Shown: positions 9,659-18,936, counted from the stretch's first letter. The stretch: 64,000 nt of DNA from Streptomyces sp. FIT100 (GCF_024584805.1 NZ_CP075715.1:6667526-6731525); one strand, 5' to 3'. Numbers and translations are program-made. Notes: generated by a model from the sequence alone, not told the origin.

Positions 9659-9725
9659 GTTGTCCCCTTTGAGGGGCAACTCTGGTGAACTGCATGGAGG
9701 GCCCCGGGGTGCCGACCGGGCCCTC
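9659..9725 (+). terminator. Two consecutive hairpins
   Basis: First hairpin: GTTGtCCCC / GGGGCAAC at 9659-9680, loop TTTGA. Second: GAGGGCCC / GGGCCCTC at 9697-9704 and 9718-9725. They lie about 260 bases before the terpene synthase and may end transcription entering from upstream, or form part of its leader. Confidence 0.35.
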
Positions 9726-9988
9726 TCCTTGGCGCGGTTGCCAAAGAGCTTCATTGTGGCAGCCCCAGTTCAGGAACAGGGAGAGCCGAGGAAGGGCGCT
9801 CGCGGAGCAGGCGGCGTGGTTGCCTCCCAGCAACGTGCCCACCTGTGACTTGTCCAGGCGGCATGCCCGCTCCTGCACCCGCAGCGGTGTTGTGCCCCCC
9901 CATTAGCTCGCCCATGTACCCGTAGGTGGAGGACGCGGAGCTCGGAGCGATCTCCTGGATCGACAGCCTTTCCAAGGAAAGAGTCGAG

Positions 9989-11041
9989 ATGGTCGACAAC
10001 TATCCCTCACTCCAGCCCTTGCCCTTTTACTGCCCGGTACCTGAAATCCCTCCCCCATCCAGCAACGCAATCGACGCCCGTTCCGTGCAATGGATGCTCG
10101 ATCTCGGGATGTGCGAGAGGACCTCCCCGATGACACGGAACAACGTCGGCTCCTACGCCGCCCTGATGTATCCGTTCACCCTCAACAAGGAATGCCTCCA
10201 GATCGCAACAGACCTCCTGTACTTCGGCTTCGCCTACGACGACACGCAAATTGCCAACCCGGAACTGTGCACCACGGCAACCTTGGCCCCCGCGATCGGG
10301 AAACTTCTCGCCGTTCTGGATGCGCCTGAGGCACCCACGACTGACCCCTACGAGAGAGGCTTGCTCGACATCATCACCCGGCTACAAGCGGCAGCTGGCT
10401 TGAACATGGCCCTTCAGGTCGCCGACGACATGCGCAAATACCTGCTGTGCTCCCTGTGGCAGCACAGCCTCTGGGAACGAGGGTTGACCCCCGCCCTCAG
10501 CGACTACATGAGCATGCGCATCCGCGACACAGGCGGAACCTGGGTTGCCACCCTCACCGCAGCATGCGGTGGCTACGATCTGCCGGCCTCGATCCAGCAG
10601 CACCCACGGGCACGCGCCGCAGCACAAGCCGTCATCCTCACAGCCACTCTCGACAACGACATCTTCTCGTTCCACCGTGAAGACGCCGAGGGCCAGAAGA
10701 ACGCCGTGCACATCCTGCTCCCCGACTGTGACAACGACCTCGCCCGCGCCCTTGCAGCCTCCGTCACCCTGCGCAACCGCCTCATGCTGCTCTACACGCG
10801 GCTGCGCGACGAACCTGAAGACACTGAAACACGGCCCGTTCTGTACCGCTACATCCATGACCTCGGACACATCGTGCGCGGCAACCTCCAGTGGCACCAG
10901 TCCGTGACCCACCGATACGACACCGGCAAGCCACCCCTCTGCTCCCCGGTCTGGACCGACGACGGTTCCGACATCGACGCCTCCCCACTCCCTCTGACCT
11001 CCATCGCCTGGTGGTGGGACCTCCTATGCGATGCGGCATGA
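9989..11041 (+). CDS. Class I terpene synthase
   Basis: The 350-residue protein has the bacterial terpene cyclase layout. The aspartate-rich motif is FAYDDTQIAN with D84 and D85 but no third acid at the usual place, and the NSE triad is NDIFSFHRE (N223, S227, E231), followed by the expected RY-type tail around HRYDTG. Both bind the Mg-diphosphate of a prenyl substrate. ATG at 9989 is chosen over an upstream GTG at 9926 because AAGGAAAGAG lies just before it. It faces away from the P450/KAS III-like pair; together they form a small terpenoid locus. Substrate length (C10, C15 or C20) cannot be told by eye. Confidence 0.88.
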   Translation: MVDNYPSLQPLPFYCPVPEIPPPSSNAIDARSVQWMLDLGMCERTSPMTRNNVGSYAALMYPFTLNKECLQIATDLLYFGFAYDDTQIANPELCTTATLAPAIGKLLAVLDAPEAPTTDPYERGLLDIITRLQAAAGLNMALQVADDMRKYLLCSLWQHSLWERGLTPALSDYMSMRIRDTGGTWVATLTAACGGYDLPASIQQHPRARAAAQAVILTATLDNDIFSFHREDAEGQKNAVHILLPDCDNDLARALAASVTLRNRLMLLYTRLRDEPEDTETRPVLYRYIHDLGHIVRGNLQWHQSVTHRYDTGKPPLCSPVWTDDGSDIDASPLPLTSIAWWWDLLCDAA

Positions 11042-11324
11042 GCACAACCACATCGCTGAACAGCTCTTGGGGCGCCTGCTGAGGCCGGAGGAGGAAATTC
11101 ATCACGTCGACGGCCGCAGGGATCACAACGTAACCGAAGGGCCCTTCTTGATGGATGAGCGGGGGAGGCTTCGGTCGGGAATCCTTGTGGTCCGGTCCTC
11201 GTCCCAGCCGCGAGGCCAAGAAGTCGGCCCGAAGCTGGACTACGCACTCGAAATACTTGAGCTCTACGTGTCCCACCTGGGGGTCGACCGGACGAGGCGA
11301 CTGCGCCCTCGCAGACGATGCTGA
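11031..11324 (+). pseudogene. HNH endonuclease remnant (phage-type)
   Basis: The 97-codon frame reads HNHIAEQLLGRLLRPEEEIHHVDG then RRDHN, and later SSSQPRGQEVGPKLDYALE, closely following the HNH homing-type endonucleases of actinophages. The N-terminal part and the NRPENLELW-like connector are missing or replaced by about 20 unrelated residues, so it is probably a damaged copy. It starts inside the last codons of the terpene synthase gene. Together with the capsid remnant next door it marks phage DNA. Confidence 0.6.
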
Positions 11325-11351
11325 GAGGGCGCGCACGGCCGACCCGGCTGA

Positions 11352-11935
11352 CTAGGCAGTCGGTTGGGTCCACGCGCCAATGACAAAGCTTTCGGGGCGC
11401 GGAACCTGAAGCGCTACGCGCTCATCAGCTCGGAACGTGATCAGGCCTTCTCGAAGTTGTCCGCGTTCTCTGAGCTGACGGTGACGCTGACGTTCTCCCT
11501 GTCGTGGAGCTGGGCGCCGAGCCCGAAGGCACCGACCAGGAAGTTGTCATCCGCCATCGCCGTGGTTTCGACGACGTTCAGGCGCCAGACCTGCTTCTTC
11601 GCGCCGACGGCGATCTGCAAGGCGACACGGAACGCTCCGGTCTTATCCTCTTCGACCTTGACGTGCTCCCACATTGTCGGCGACAGGACGATGCCGGTCG
11701 GGTCGTACTCGGCCAGCGCCTCCGTGATCGAGCGGCGGATCTGGACGCTGTACTGGTCGGTGGCGAGACCGGTGTACTGCTGAACGCCGGGGTGTTGAAG
11801 ATGCCGGTGAGGCTCTGGCCGTCGCCGACGGAGTGCAGGAGGTCCCAGCCTTCTTGGTACTTCACGCCTTCGATCATGCGGGTGTTGATGAAGGTCTTCA
11901 GGCGCGTCCGACAGGATGACATCCACACCGACCGG
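11352..11935 (-). pseudogene. HK97-type phage major capsid protein, several frameshifts
   Basis: Three pieces in different frames rebuild the C-terminal part of a capsid protein when read leftwards: VDVILSDAP and then TFINTRMIEGVKYQEGWDLL (to about 11800), then QYTGLATDQYSVQIRRSITE through WRLNVVETTAMADDNFLVGA to VSSENADNFEK (to about 11445), then GLITFRADERVALQ and RPESFVIGAWTQPTA ending at TAG 11352-11354. Shifts occur near 11915, 11788-11792 (a base lost in a C/G run) and 11441-11450. The N-terminal half is absent. The gene cannot make a capsid; it is a prophage relic. Confidence 0.85.
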
Positions 11936-12586
11936 CAATCCGACAAGCAGATACGGGACTTCTGGACCCCGCCCGATTGAAGGCAGCCGCCCGGCACCCG
12001 CTCGAGGCGCCGGGCGCGAAGCTGTACCGCGCCCGCCGTACCGTCACCAGCCCAGCCCAGCCCAGCCCAGCCCAGGAGCAGGGTCTGACGGCTGGGGGAA
12101 GCGGTCCAGTATTCGCGAGGCCCGGCCGGTGTGCCGGGCCTTTGCGCTGGTCGGGTCCGGGGATCAGACGTCGACGCACCGGTCCGGCGGCCCGTACGCC
12201 GGCCAGGCCGGCCCGGACACACCCGAACGCCGCCTTGTGACGGCGTGTTGAGCCAGGCGCCGTACGATCCGGCCGCCGCCTCTCGGGCTGGGGCGTTGCC
12301 TGCCCGACCAGCCGGCACACCGTTGGGGTCCACCGAGGCCCGGAGAACACCTTGCGCCGCTGGTCAGTGATGGCTCGGACATGGACGACGTGTGCGAATG
12401 GCACCGGAGTAACTGGGGTGTCTACGACAGCAAGATCGCCACCGCGGACGGAGTCGACTGGATCAACGACCTGAGGCTGGGGATGACGAGGGCCGACGTC
12501 GACTCAGGCCCCAGCACCGGGCTGCGTTTCGAGCCCCACCCGCTCCCCTTCGATGGTGCTCGGCGACCTCGTTGTCCTTCCTCTCG
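11936..12586. other. Intergenic region beside phage relic
   Basis: No recognisable gene apart from a short plus-strand frame at 12381-12566 (MDDVCEWHRSNWGVYDSKIA...), which has ordinary amino-acid composition but no identifiable family and runs into the kinase fragment. A pentanucleotide repeat lies at 12047-12075. Confidence 0.4.
12047..12075. repeat. CCCAG tandem repeat
   Basis: Five full CCCAG units (12051-12075) plus a partial unit before them. Perfect and uninterrupted; a simple-sequence tract with no visible role. Confidence 0.8.
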
Positions 12587-13183
12587 TCACCTCTCCAATG
12601 GGTCCAGCGGCAGTTCCAGCCGAAGCTCATAGCCTCCGGCTGCGGTCGGACCCGAGGTGACAGCGCCGCCAAGCAGTTCGGCGCGCTGGCGGATACCGAC
12701 CAGGCCGTAGCCCCCGCCCGGGAGGGGGAGTCCGGGCCGCGTCGGCGGGCAGTTGGTCACCGTGACGTGGACTGCGCTGCCAACACCGCGGACACGGACT
12801 GTTGCTGTCGCACCGGGTGCGTGCTTGCGTACGTTGGTGAGCGCCTCCTGGACCGTGCGGTAGACGGCGCGGTGGACCGTCGGCGGCAGATCCTCCGGCG
12901 GATCGGCCACCCCGTCCGGGGGATGGTCCGGCTGCCCGTCGGCCCGTGCGGCGGCCGCCCGCGCCCCGGTCCACAGATCCGTGTGCAGTTCGGCCTCGAT
13001 ACCGCTGTCCTTCACCAGCTGCCGCAAGTCGCCCACCGATGGTTGTGCGGTCAACTCCATCGGACGGTCACCCGAGCCACGAAGCACGTTGACCATCTGC
13101 CGGAGCTCCTCGAGCGTCTGGGTGCTCAGCCGCCGGATCGTGGCGGCCGTCTCCTGATCCCCAGGGTCCCGGGTGCGTCCCAC
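12587..13183 (-). pseudogene. Truncated histidine kinase (HisKA_3/HATPase only)
   Basis: The frame covers the end of the dimerisation region (TLEELRQMVNVLR) and the ATPase domain (YRTVQEALTNVRKHAPGA; GYGLVGIRQRAELLGG; GGYELRLELP). It closely parallels the C-terminal half of the full kinase at 16397-17500, but the membrane segments and phospho-acceptor His box are missing. Just upstream, around 13199-13231 in another frame, HDGGHQSV may be the ruined His box. It cannot autophosphorylate and is most likely a pseudogene. A 25-residue Ala/Arg/Asp-rich insertion (TGARAAAARADGQ) lies before the ATPase domain. Confidence 0.75.
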
Positions 13184-13249
13184 CCGGCTTCGTCGACGGA
13201 CTGGTGACCACCGTCATGGAGGGCATCGCGCCGAAGGGGCAGGGATCGG

Positions 13250-15829
13250 TCAGCCCGTAACACGGGCAGGATCACCGGCTCCGTCCCGTACGGCGGGCAG
13301 GTCCGGCACAGGGCGTTCGCTTCCGTGCCCGTCGACGACCTCGGCCTCCTGGGCCGGGTTGCCGCTCCAGTGCGCACGGGCGGGTACCTTCTCGCCCTTC
13401 ATCAGGAAGGAATCGGCGGCGAGTTGAGCCCGGTCGCCCACGACGGTCCCGTAGTGGACGAACGCGCCGACGCCGAGGGTCACGCCCGAGCGGATGGTGA
13501 TCCGGTCGGACTTGAAGGCGCCGTCCTCCTGCGAGTGGCACTGGACGACCGTCCCGGCGTTGAGGGTGCAGCCGTCGCCGATACTGACGAGGGTCCGCTC
13601 GATCAGCGAACAGCCGTCGTCGAAGACCCGGCGGCCGATCCTGACGCCCAGCAGCCGCCAGAGCAGGGCCTTGAACGGGGTGCCGTTGAAGACCTGCATG
13701 TACCGGTGCGTCGTCAGCTTCCCAAAGCGCTCGTGCCGCCAGAACGACGGGTCGTAGATCGAGCAGTACAGCGGCTTCAGCGGCTGCCGGGCGGTGATGA
13801 CCCGCTCCACCAGGGCGAAGAAGCCGACGGTGAACGACAGGCTGACCAGGCCGGCCACGGCGAACACCACCGCACCGAAGCGGTGGTAGAGGTCCACCGC
13901 GGCCGTCGCGACGAGCGCGAGCACAAAGAAGTGGAACCAGTGCATCAGCAGGAATAGGCAGGCCGTCAGCGCGTTGTGCCGGTTCTTGGCCGCGAGCCGG
14001 CGGCGCAGCTCGTCACCGGTGGCCAGGTGGTCGAACCGGCTGTCGCGGAGCACGGTCCGCGGTATCTCGAAGCTGGGCGACCCCAGCAGGCCGACGCCCT
14101 CGCGGACGGGCCCGTCGACGGGGACCATGACCTTCGTCGCGAGCAGGCAGTTGTCGCCGATCCGGGCGCGTGCGGGATAGGCGATGTTGTTCCCGAGGAA
14201 GCTGTTCGTCCCGATCTCGGCCCGGGAGTAGCGGAAGGACGTGCTGGAGAAGTCGGCGTTGATGACGGACAGGCCGTCGGCCACCATCGTGCCGGCGCCC
14301 ACATGGCTCAGGTACGGGGTGTCGTGTTTGACCAGCGAGCCGAAGTTCGACCCCGTCTGCTGCACCCGGCGCAGGTCGTATCCGACCGACCGCAGGTAGT
14401 GCACGATCGCTGAGCTGTCGCCGAACAGCAGGACGAGGAACCTGATGTTGGTCATCCTCATGACCGCCCGCTGGATGCTGTGGTGGAAGCCGTACAGGCG
14501 GTAGACCCTGCCCGGCTTGATCACCAAGGTGAGCAGGCGAGGCACCGTGCTCACGACCACGAGGAGCGCGAGCAGGCCCCCGAGGAACGCCACCAGGGAA
14601 GCGATCAGCGCCTCGACGAAGAACTCCCAGCTCGTGAAGGCCAGCGGTCCGGCAGTCACCACCGCGTTCAGCTGCGGCACGACGGTCAGCACCATGGTGA
14701 CGCCGGCCAGCGTCAGCGGGAGGTACACCAGCAGCACGGCCAGCAGTTCCCACAGACCGTAGAAGAACCGCCGCACGGTGCCGCACGGCACGGGCTCGAC
14801 GGCCCGGAAATCGGTGCTCGCCGGCCGAGCCGGCGTCCCGTGCCAGGACTCACCGGGGGGCACCGACTGCCCGGAATGCAGCGAGGATGCGTGCCCCAGC
14901 TGGGCACCGTCGCCCATTGACGTCCCGATGTCGACGACCGTCTGCTCGCAGACCGTCACGTCGGCGCCGAGCGTGACCGGGCCCATCTCGATCCAGCCGT
15001 CATGCGCCCGGTAGCCGGACATGAACACGTCCTTGCGGACGACCGTGCCCTCGCCGATGGAGTTCAGATCGGCGCAGACCGGGACGTTGCGCGTAAGGAT
15101 CGTGACCCCTCTGCCGATGCGCGCGCCGAGGGCCCTCAGATACACCACGTACAGCGGTGATCCCATGAAAAGGCGCACCGGACTGATGCGTATGCAGGTC
15201 TTGACGCACCAGAAGCGCAGATACCCGAGGCCCCACACGGGGACCCGGCGGGCGGTGAAGCGGCCGATGAGTATCCACTTGGCCACGACGGGCAGCGCAC
15301 AGAGCACCAGGAACACCGCCGCCCCGAAGAGAACGGCCCGCAGATACACGCCGGCCGTCCCGGAGGCGGCCTCGATCCACTCGTAGCCACGGATGGCGGC
15401 CACCGCACCGGCGCAGGAGAAGCCGAGGAACACCAGCAACTGCATCGCGCCGCACAGCACGTGGTGCCAGGCACCGATCGGCGCTGTTTCCGATTCACAG
15501 GCCGCAGCGTCTCCCTGGGCCGGGACCGTCGGGGATGTGTTCGCCGTCTCCCTCGAAGGGGTGTCGGTGAGAGAGGCCGCCAGGCTCTGGATCATGGAGT
15601 GACGGTAGATGTCCTTCATCGACACCGCCGGCAGATCGTCCCGCTTCCGCACCCGCGCACAGAACTGCGCCATCACCAGGGAATCCGCACCCAGATCCGT
15701 GAAGAAGTGACCATCGACCGGCACCCGCTCCACACGCAGGACGCCTGCCAGCACCTCCGCCAGCTGCGCCTCGATACCGGCCGTTGCCGAATTGGAGTCG
15801 CTGGTGTCCTCAACACTGTCGTCGATCAT
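13250..15829 (-). CDS. PosA/Pls-type carrier-membrane-acyltransferase protein lacking an adenylation domain
   Basis: The 859-residue protein starts with a phosphopantetheine carrier domain (FFTDLGADSL, attachment Ser50), then alternating membrane segments and left-handed beta-helix (hexapeptide) acyltransferase-like repeats, e.g. ARIGRGVTILTRNV, RIGDNCLLATKVMV and IGDGCTLNAGTVVQ. This is the C-terminal architecture of epsilon-poly-lysine synthetase-like (Pls/PosA) NRPSs, where the membrane part joins monomers without a canonical condensation domain. Here the N-terminal adenylation domain is absent and no ligase is adjacent, so an unlinked enzyme would have to load the carrier. It lies between two HisKA_3 kinase genes, one broken. 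Located in the cell membrane. Confidence 0.82.
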   Translation of the reverse strand: MIDDSVEDTSDSNSATAGIEAQLAEVLAGVLRVERVPVDGHFFTDLGADSLVMAQFCARVRKRDDLPAVSMKDIYRHSMIQSLAASLTDTPSRETANTSPTVPAQGDAAACESETAPIGAWHHVLCGAMQLLVFLGFSCAGAVAAIRGYEWIEAASGTAGVYLRAVLFGAAVFLVLCALPVVAKWILIGRFTARRVPVWGLGYLRFWCVKTCIRISPVRLFMGSPLYVVYLRALGARIGRGVTILTRNVPVCADLNSIGEGTVVRKDVFMSGYRAHDGWIEMGPVTLGADVTVCEQTVVDIGTSMGDGAQLGHASSLHSGQSVPPGESWHGTPARPASTDFRAVEPVPCGTVRRFFYGLWELLAVLLVYLPLTLAGVTMVLTVVPQLNAVVTAGPLAFTSWEFFVEALIASLVAFLGGLLALLVVVSTVPRLLTLVIKPGRVYRLYGFHHSIQRAVMRMTNIRFLVLLFGDSSAIVHYLRSVGYDLRRVQQTGSNFGSLVKHDTPYLSHVGAGTMVADGLSVINADFSSTSFRYSRAEIGTNSFLGNNIAYPARARIGDNCLLATKVMVPVDGPVREGVGLLGSPSFEIPRTVLRDSRFDHLATGDELRRRLAAKNRHNALTACLFLLMHWFHFFVLALVATAAVDLYHRFGAVVFAVAGLVSLSFTVGFFALVERVITARQPLKPLYCSIYDPSFWRHERFGKLTTHRYMQVFNGTPFKALLWRLLGVRIGRRVFDDGCSLIERTLVSIGDGCTLNAGTVVQCHSQEDGAFKSDRITIRSGVTLGVGAFVHYGTVVGDRAQLAADSFLMKGEKVPARAHWSGNPAQEAEVVDGHGSERPVPDLPAVRDGAGDPARVTG

Positions 15830-16396
15830 GCTGAGCTCCCTCTCCGGGACATCCCGGCTTCCACCGGATTACGCAGCCCGCGTTCGTACCGAAAGCGACA
15901 GTCAGGGGCAGAAACTCATCGGCCACGAACGGCCACAGAAATCGAAATAGCGCGCCGGACGCCGCCCCCTCCAGTAGGCACGAAAGGGCAGATTTTGTTC
16001 TGCCGTTGCAATTCCTCGCTTAATTCAAGGACGCTGTTCCGTTGGTCACGAGAACCCAGCCTGAACGGCGTCGATCACCGAGAGCTACGCCAGCCTGAAG
16101 CGTATTTCAGCTTCAATCTACCGCCATAAGACAGAGGCATTCTCTGCCGAATGGCGGGGACTTCCCCCGCCGATCGGCGGGGCCTATTCGAATTAGCCGA
16201 AAAAGGCTTGTCGGAAATCCCTGATCGCGCGTCCGTCGCCCACGTCGAACACAAAGAGGAACGGGACGCCGGGCACCTGACGCCCGCGCATGCCTCAGCA
16301 GCAGAGGGGCACTGGGAGACCGCTTGCTCCGTCATCCAGACGCGGCCGACCCGGCTCAGCCCCGAGAGAAGACCAGACCGTGAGTCGGCACGGCGC
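15830..16396. other. Intergenic, leader of PosA-like gene
   Basis: About 570 bases without a credible gene. The part 15980-16140 is clearly less GC-rich than its neighbours and may hold the promoter of the PosA-like gene on the minus strand; I could not define boxes with confidence. Confidence 0.4.
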
Positions 16397-17500
16397 TCAG
16401 GCCGTATCAGGCACCGGAAGCTCAAGGCGGAGTTCGTAGCCGCCGTCGGCCGTCGGGCCGTGGGTCACGCTGCCACCGAGGAGCGCAGCGCGCTGGTGCA
16501 GGCTGACCAGTCCGTACTGCGAGCCGGGGAGTGACAGCGCGGGTCGGCTCGGTGCGCTGTTGGTGACAGTGACGCGCACAAGGCCCCTCTCGTGACTGAG
16601 GAGGACCCTGGCGCTGGCGCCCGGGGCGTGCTTACGCGCATTGGTCAGGGCTTCCTGAACCGTGCGATAGATGGCGCGCTCCACCGGCGGCGGCAGCCCC
16701 TCGGGCAGGTCCGACCTGAACTCCATGTCGATACCGCTGGTTCTGACGAGCTGCTCGACATCGCTGAGCGACGGCTGGGGGGTCAGTTCCGTGCGGTGCC
16801 CGCCGGAGGCGCGCAGGACGCTGACCATATGACGAAGCTCGTCCAGGGTCCGGACGCTCAACTGGCGAATCGTCGTCGCCTCGTCCTTCCCGACAGCGTC
16901 GTTCGTACCGACCTGGAGGGCACCGGCGCGTACCGCGATCAGGCTCACCTTGTGCGAGACGACGTCGTGCATCTCTCGGGCGAGCTGCGCCCGTTCCTTT
17001 GCCAGCGCGGCCTCGGCGGTCAGCAGCGCCTCGTGGTCACGTGCCTTCGAGATCTCCACCAGACGCATGGACAGATCCTGCCGGGTCTGTACGAGCTGCC
17101 CAAGGAAGACGGCAGCAGCAGCCGAGGCCGCCGTGTAGCCGAGCGTGATCAGCGTCTCGCCCCCAGCCAGCACGACAGTCGGCGACGGCAGGGAGGTCAT
17201 GTCGCAGATCGTGAAAGCCAGAGCGCAACAAACCAGAAGGAGACGCCGACGGCTCCGGGAGCCGAGCGTGTACAGAGCGGCCAGCCCGGCGAAGATCGCG
17301 TCCGACAGCAGGACCGCCGGCAGGGTGAGGACAAAGGTGAGGAGCGGGTGGTGCCGGCGTAGCAGCAGGGCGAAGGCCCCGCCCAGGCCAAAGGCCGTGC
17401 GGAGCACTTCCGCACCGTCCCAATGCACCCAGACGTCCACAAGCGCGAGGGCGACAAGGGCGGCGTCCACGACCAGCGGGGGCGGGCGGCGGGCAGTCAT
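16397..17500 (-). CDS. Sensor histidine kinase (HisKA_3 family)
   Basis: The 367-residue protein has four to six membrane segments in residues 10-135, a His box REMHDVVSHKVSLIAV with phospho-acceptor H178, and an HATPase domain (YRTVQEALTNARKHAPGA; SQYGLVSLHQRAALLGG). This is the NarL-partner class of kinases. Its ATG overlaps the TGA of a 28-codon response-regulator stub (17497-17583), so its own regulator has been deleted and the kinase is an orphan. It presumably once controlled this region; whether it still signals to another regulator is unknown. Confidence 0.88.
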   Translation of the reverse strand: MTARRPPPLVVDAALVALALVDVWVHWDGAEVLRTAFGLGGAFALLLRRHHPLLTFVLTLPAVLLSDAIFAGLAALYTLGSRSRRRLLLVCCALAFTICDMTSLPSPTVVLAGGETLITLGYTAASAAAAVFLGQLVQTRQDLSMRLVEISKARDHEALLTAEAALAKERAQLAREMHDVVSHKVSLIAVRAGALQVGTNDAVGKDEATTIRQLSVRTLDELRHMVSVLRASGGHRTELTPQPSLSDVEQLVRTSGIDMEFRSDLPEGLPPPVERAIYRTVQEALTNARKHAPGASARVLLSHERGLVRVTVTNSAPSRPALSLPGSQYGLVSLHQRAALLGGSVTHGPTADGGYELRLELPVPDTA

Positions 17501-17583
17501 GCCGGCCCCGTCCCGCCGACCCCCGCGGCATTTCGGGAGCCCGAACGGACCAAGGCGTCACCATCGGCCACCAGGACCCGCAT
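17497..17583 (-). pseudogene. Response regulator stub (receiver N-terminus only)
   Basis: ATG at 17583 opens a 28-codon frame beginning MRVLVADGDALVRSGSR, the first beta strand and acidic pocket of a NarL-type receiver domain (usually VLVADDDxLVRxGLR). It then reads NAAGVGGTGPA and stops at a TGA overlapping the kinase ATG. The remainder of the receiver and the DNA-binding domain are gone, apparently by an in-frame internal deletion that preserved the coupling to the kinase. One acidic-pocket Asp is already Gly. Confidence 0.7.
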
Positions 17584-18298
17584 CACGCGTGCTCCACTCG
17601 CTGTCGGGTACCCACTGTTCGATTCGTACCACGCAATGCGGCGGCCCGCAGCAGCTCACCGCCAGGATCCCTGACCTGCGGCGCACCGCACCCGGCGCAC
17701 CGCACCAGCCTCTGCGCCATACAGAGGTCTCGCCAGGTGCCACGAGTGCTCCGCATCGTTCTCGCGCCGTTGGACCGCGCGACCAGAGGCGACTAACGCT
17801 GCTCGCGCAACCGTGCGCCCAGAGCGATGCCCAGCCTTATGGCGGCCGGGGCAGATGTGGCCCTGATCCCGGATGACCAGCGCCCCGACACCGGCGACTG
17901 CGGCGGTGACCGGCCGGCGCGCGGACTCTGTCGACATAGATAGACGTACGCGGCGGGCGCGAAGAAGGAGCGGTGCTGATCCCCGCAGGGCGGACTTCTC
18001 CCTGAGCAGCGCGGACCTCAGGGGGTTCCCTGAGGCGGACCAGGGGCCGTTCCCCCGCGCCCTCGTCCCTGAGAACGATATGCGCCAGCACTCTCCTACA
18101 GGGTGACCGCTATACACCGTTTCGAAGGTTTTGCCGCTCCGTCTGGCCTGTATAGTCGTAGACAGCTAATCGTGAGCGGCTAATGCTCCCCCCGCGCACT
18201 CGCACGGGGTCAACACGGCTTGCTCTGCACCGTCACGGCACTGGAGGGAAGCCCTGCTGCGGCAGGGCCTTCCCGGGCCCGTCAACAGGAAGAAGTAC
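17584..18298. other. Intergenic region, no gene seen
   Basis: About 715 bases with only low-complexity frames. Its right end holds the likely promoter region of the downstream lipoprotein gene, including TATAGT at about 18151-18156 and the direct repeat described separately. Confidence 0.4.
18164..18184 (+). promoter_or_regulatory. AGCTAAT/GGCTAAT direct repeat before lipoprotein gene
   Basis: AGCTAAT (18164-18170) and GGCTAAT (18178-18184) are spaced 14 bases apart just after a TATAGT-like -10 box. A repeat at this position could be an operator for the nearby PadR regulator (inference). Confidence 0.3.
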
Positions 18299-18832
18299 AT
18301 GCACATGAAGACCAGCCGTCCCGCCCGCCGCGGACTGCTTCTTGCGACACCTGTCGCCGTCGCCCTCGCCGTAACAGGGTGCAGCTCGTCCGGCGGCACT
18401 GACCCCGATACGACGCAGAAGACGACCTCAGCCGCCCGTGCCGACGGCACGCTGTCCGCCCCCGACGAGACGTCGATTCGCCGACTCTTCGACCAGATGA
18501 ACAAGGCGTGGGAGAGGGGGGATGCCAAGGCATACGCGGCAACGCACACCGCGGACGCCGACCTCGTCGACTTCCGCGGCACCCACGCCGTCGGCCGAGA
18601 GGGGATCATGGATCTCCTCCAACCCGCCTTCGACGGGCCGCTGAAGGGAACCCGAGTCGAAGCGACGATCAAGGACCTCCGCCTCCTGTCGCCCACCGTG
18701 GCGGTCATGCACACCGAGGGGAAGATCGTCCCCACCGGCGGCGAGTCCCTTCAGACCTTCGTCGTGGAGAAGGAAGCCGGAGGGTGGAAGTTCGCCGCCT
18801 TCCAGAACACACGGATCCAGGGTCAGCCGTAG
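18299..18832 (+). CDS. Secreted SgcJ/EcaC-type (SnoaL-like) lipoprotein
   Basis: The 177-residue product has a lipoprotein signal peptide: RPARR, a hydrophobic stretch, then LAVTGC with lipid-modified C28. The mature part is a nuclear-transport-factor-2-like fold (DEASIRRLF-like start, MNKAWERGDAKAYAA, LVDFRGTHAVGREGI), as in SgcJ/EcaC family proteins. GGAAGAAG lies just before the ATG at 18299; a second ATG follows two codons later. These domains bind or hydrolyse small ligands, but here no catalytic residues can be assigned. Extracellular, membrane-anchored. A PadR regulator gene follows 104 bases downstream on the same strand. Confidence 0.8.
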   Translation: MHMKTSRPARRGLLLATPVAVALAVTGCSSSGGTDPDTTQKTTSAARADGTLSAPDETSIRRLFDQMNKAWERGDAKAYAATHTADADLVDFRGTHAVGREGIMDLLQPAFDGPLKGTRVEATIKDLRLLSPTVAVMHTEGKIVPTGGESLQTFVVEKEAGGWKFAAFQNTRIQGQP

Positions 18833-18936
18833 CGCGGGATGCACCTCCGTTGCGGCAGGCCAGGCCCCTCCCTGCCTCCAGGGCGTTATGGATAGCCTGT
18901 GGTCGTTCGTGGCTGTTCGAGAGTGGGGTGTCGTCG

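Noticed and set aside
12047..12075. CCCAG repeats as CRISPR or iteron array
   Set aside because: Units are 5 bases with no spacers; simple-sequence repeat only.
12381..12632. 83-codon plus-strand ORF
   Set aside because: First 60 residues look protein-like but no family is recognisable and the end overlaps the kinase fragment antisense; not enough to call a gene.
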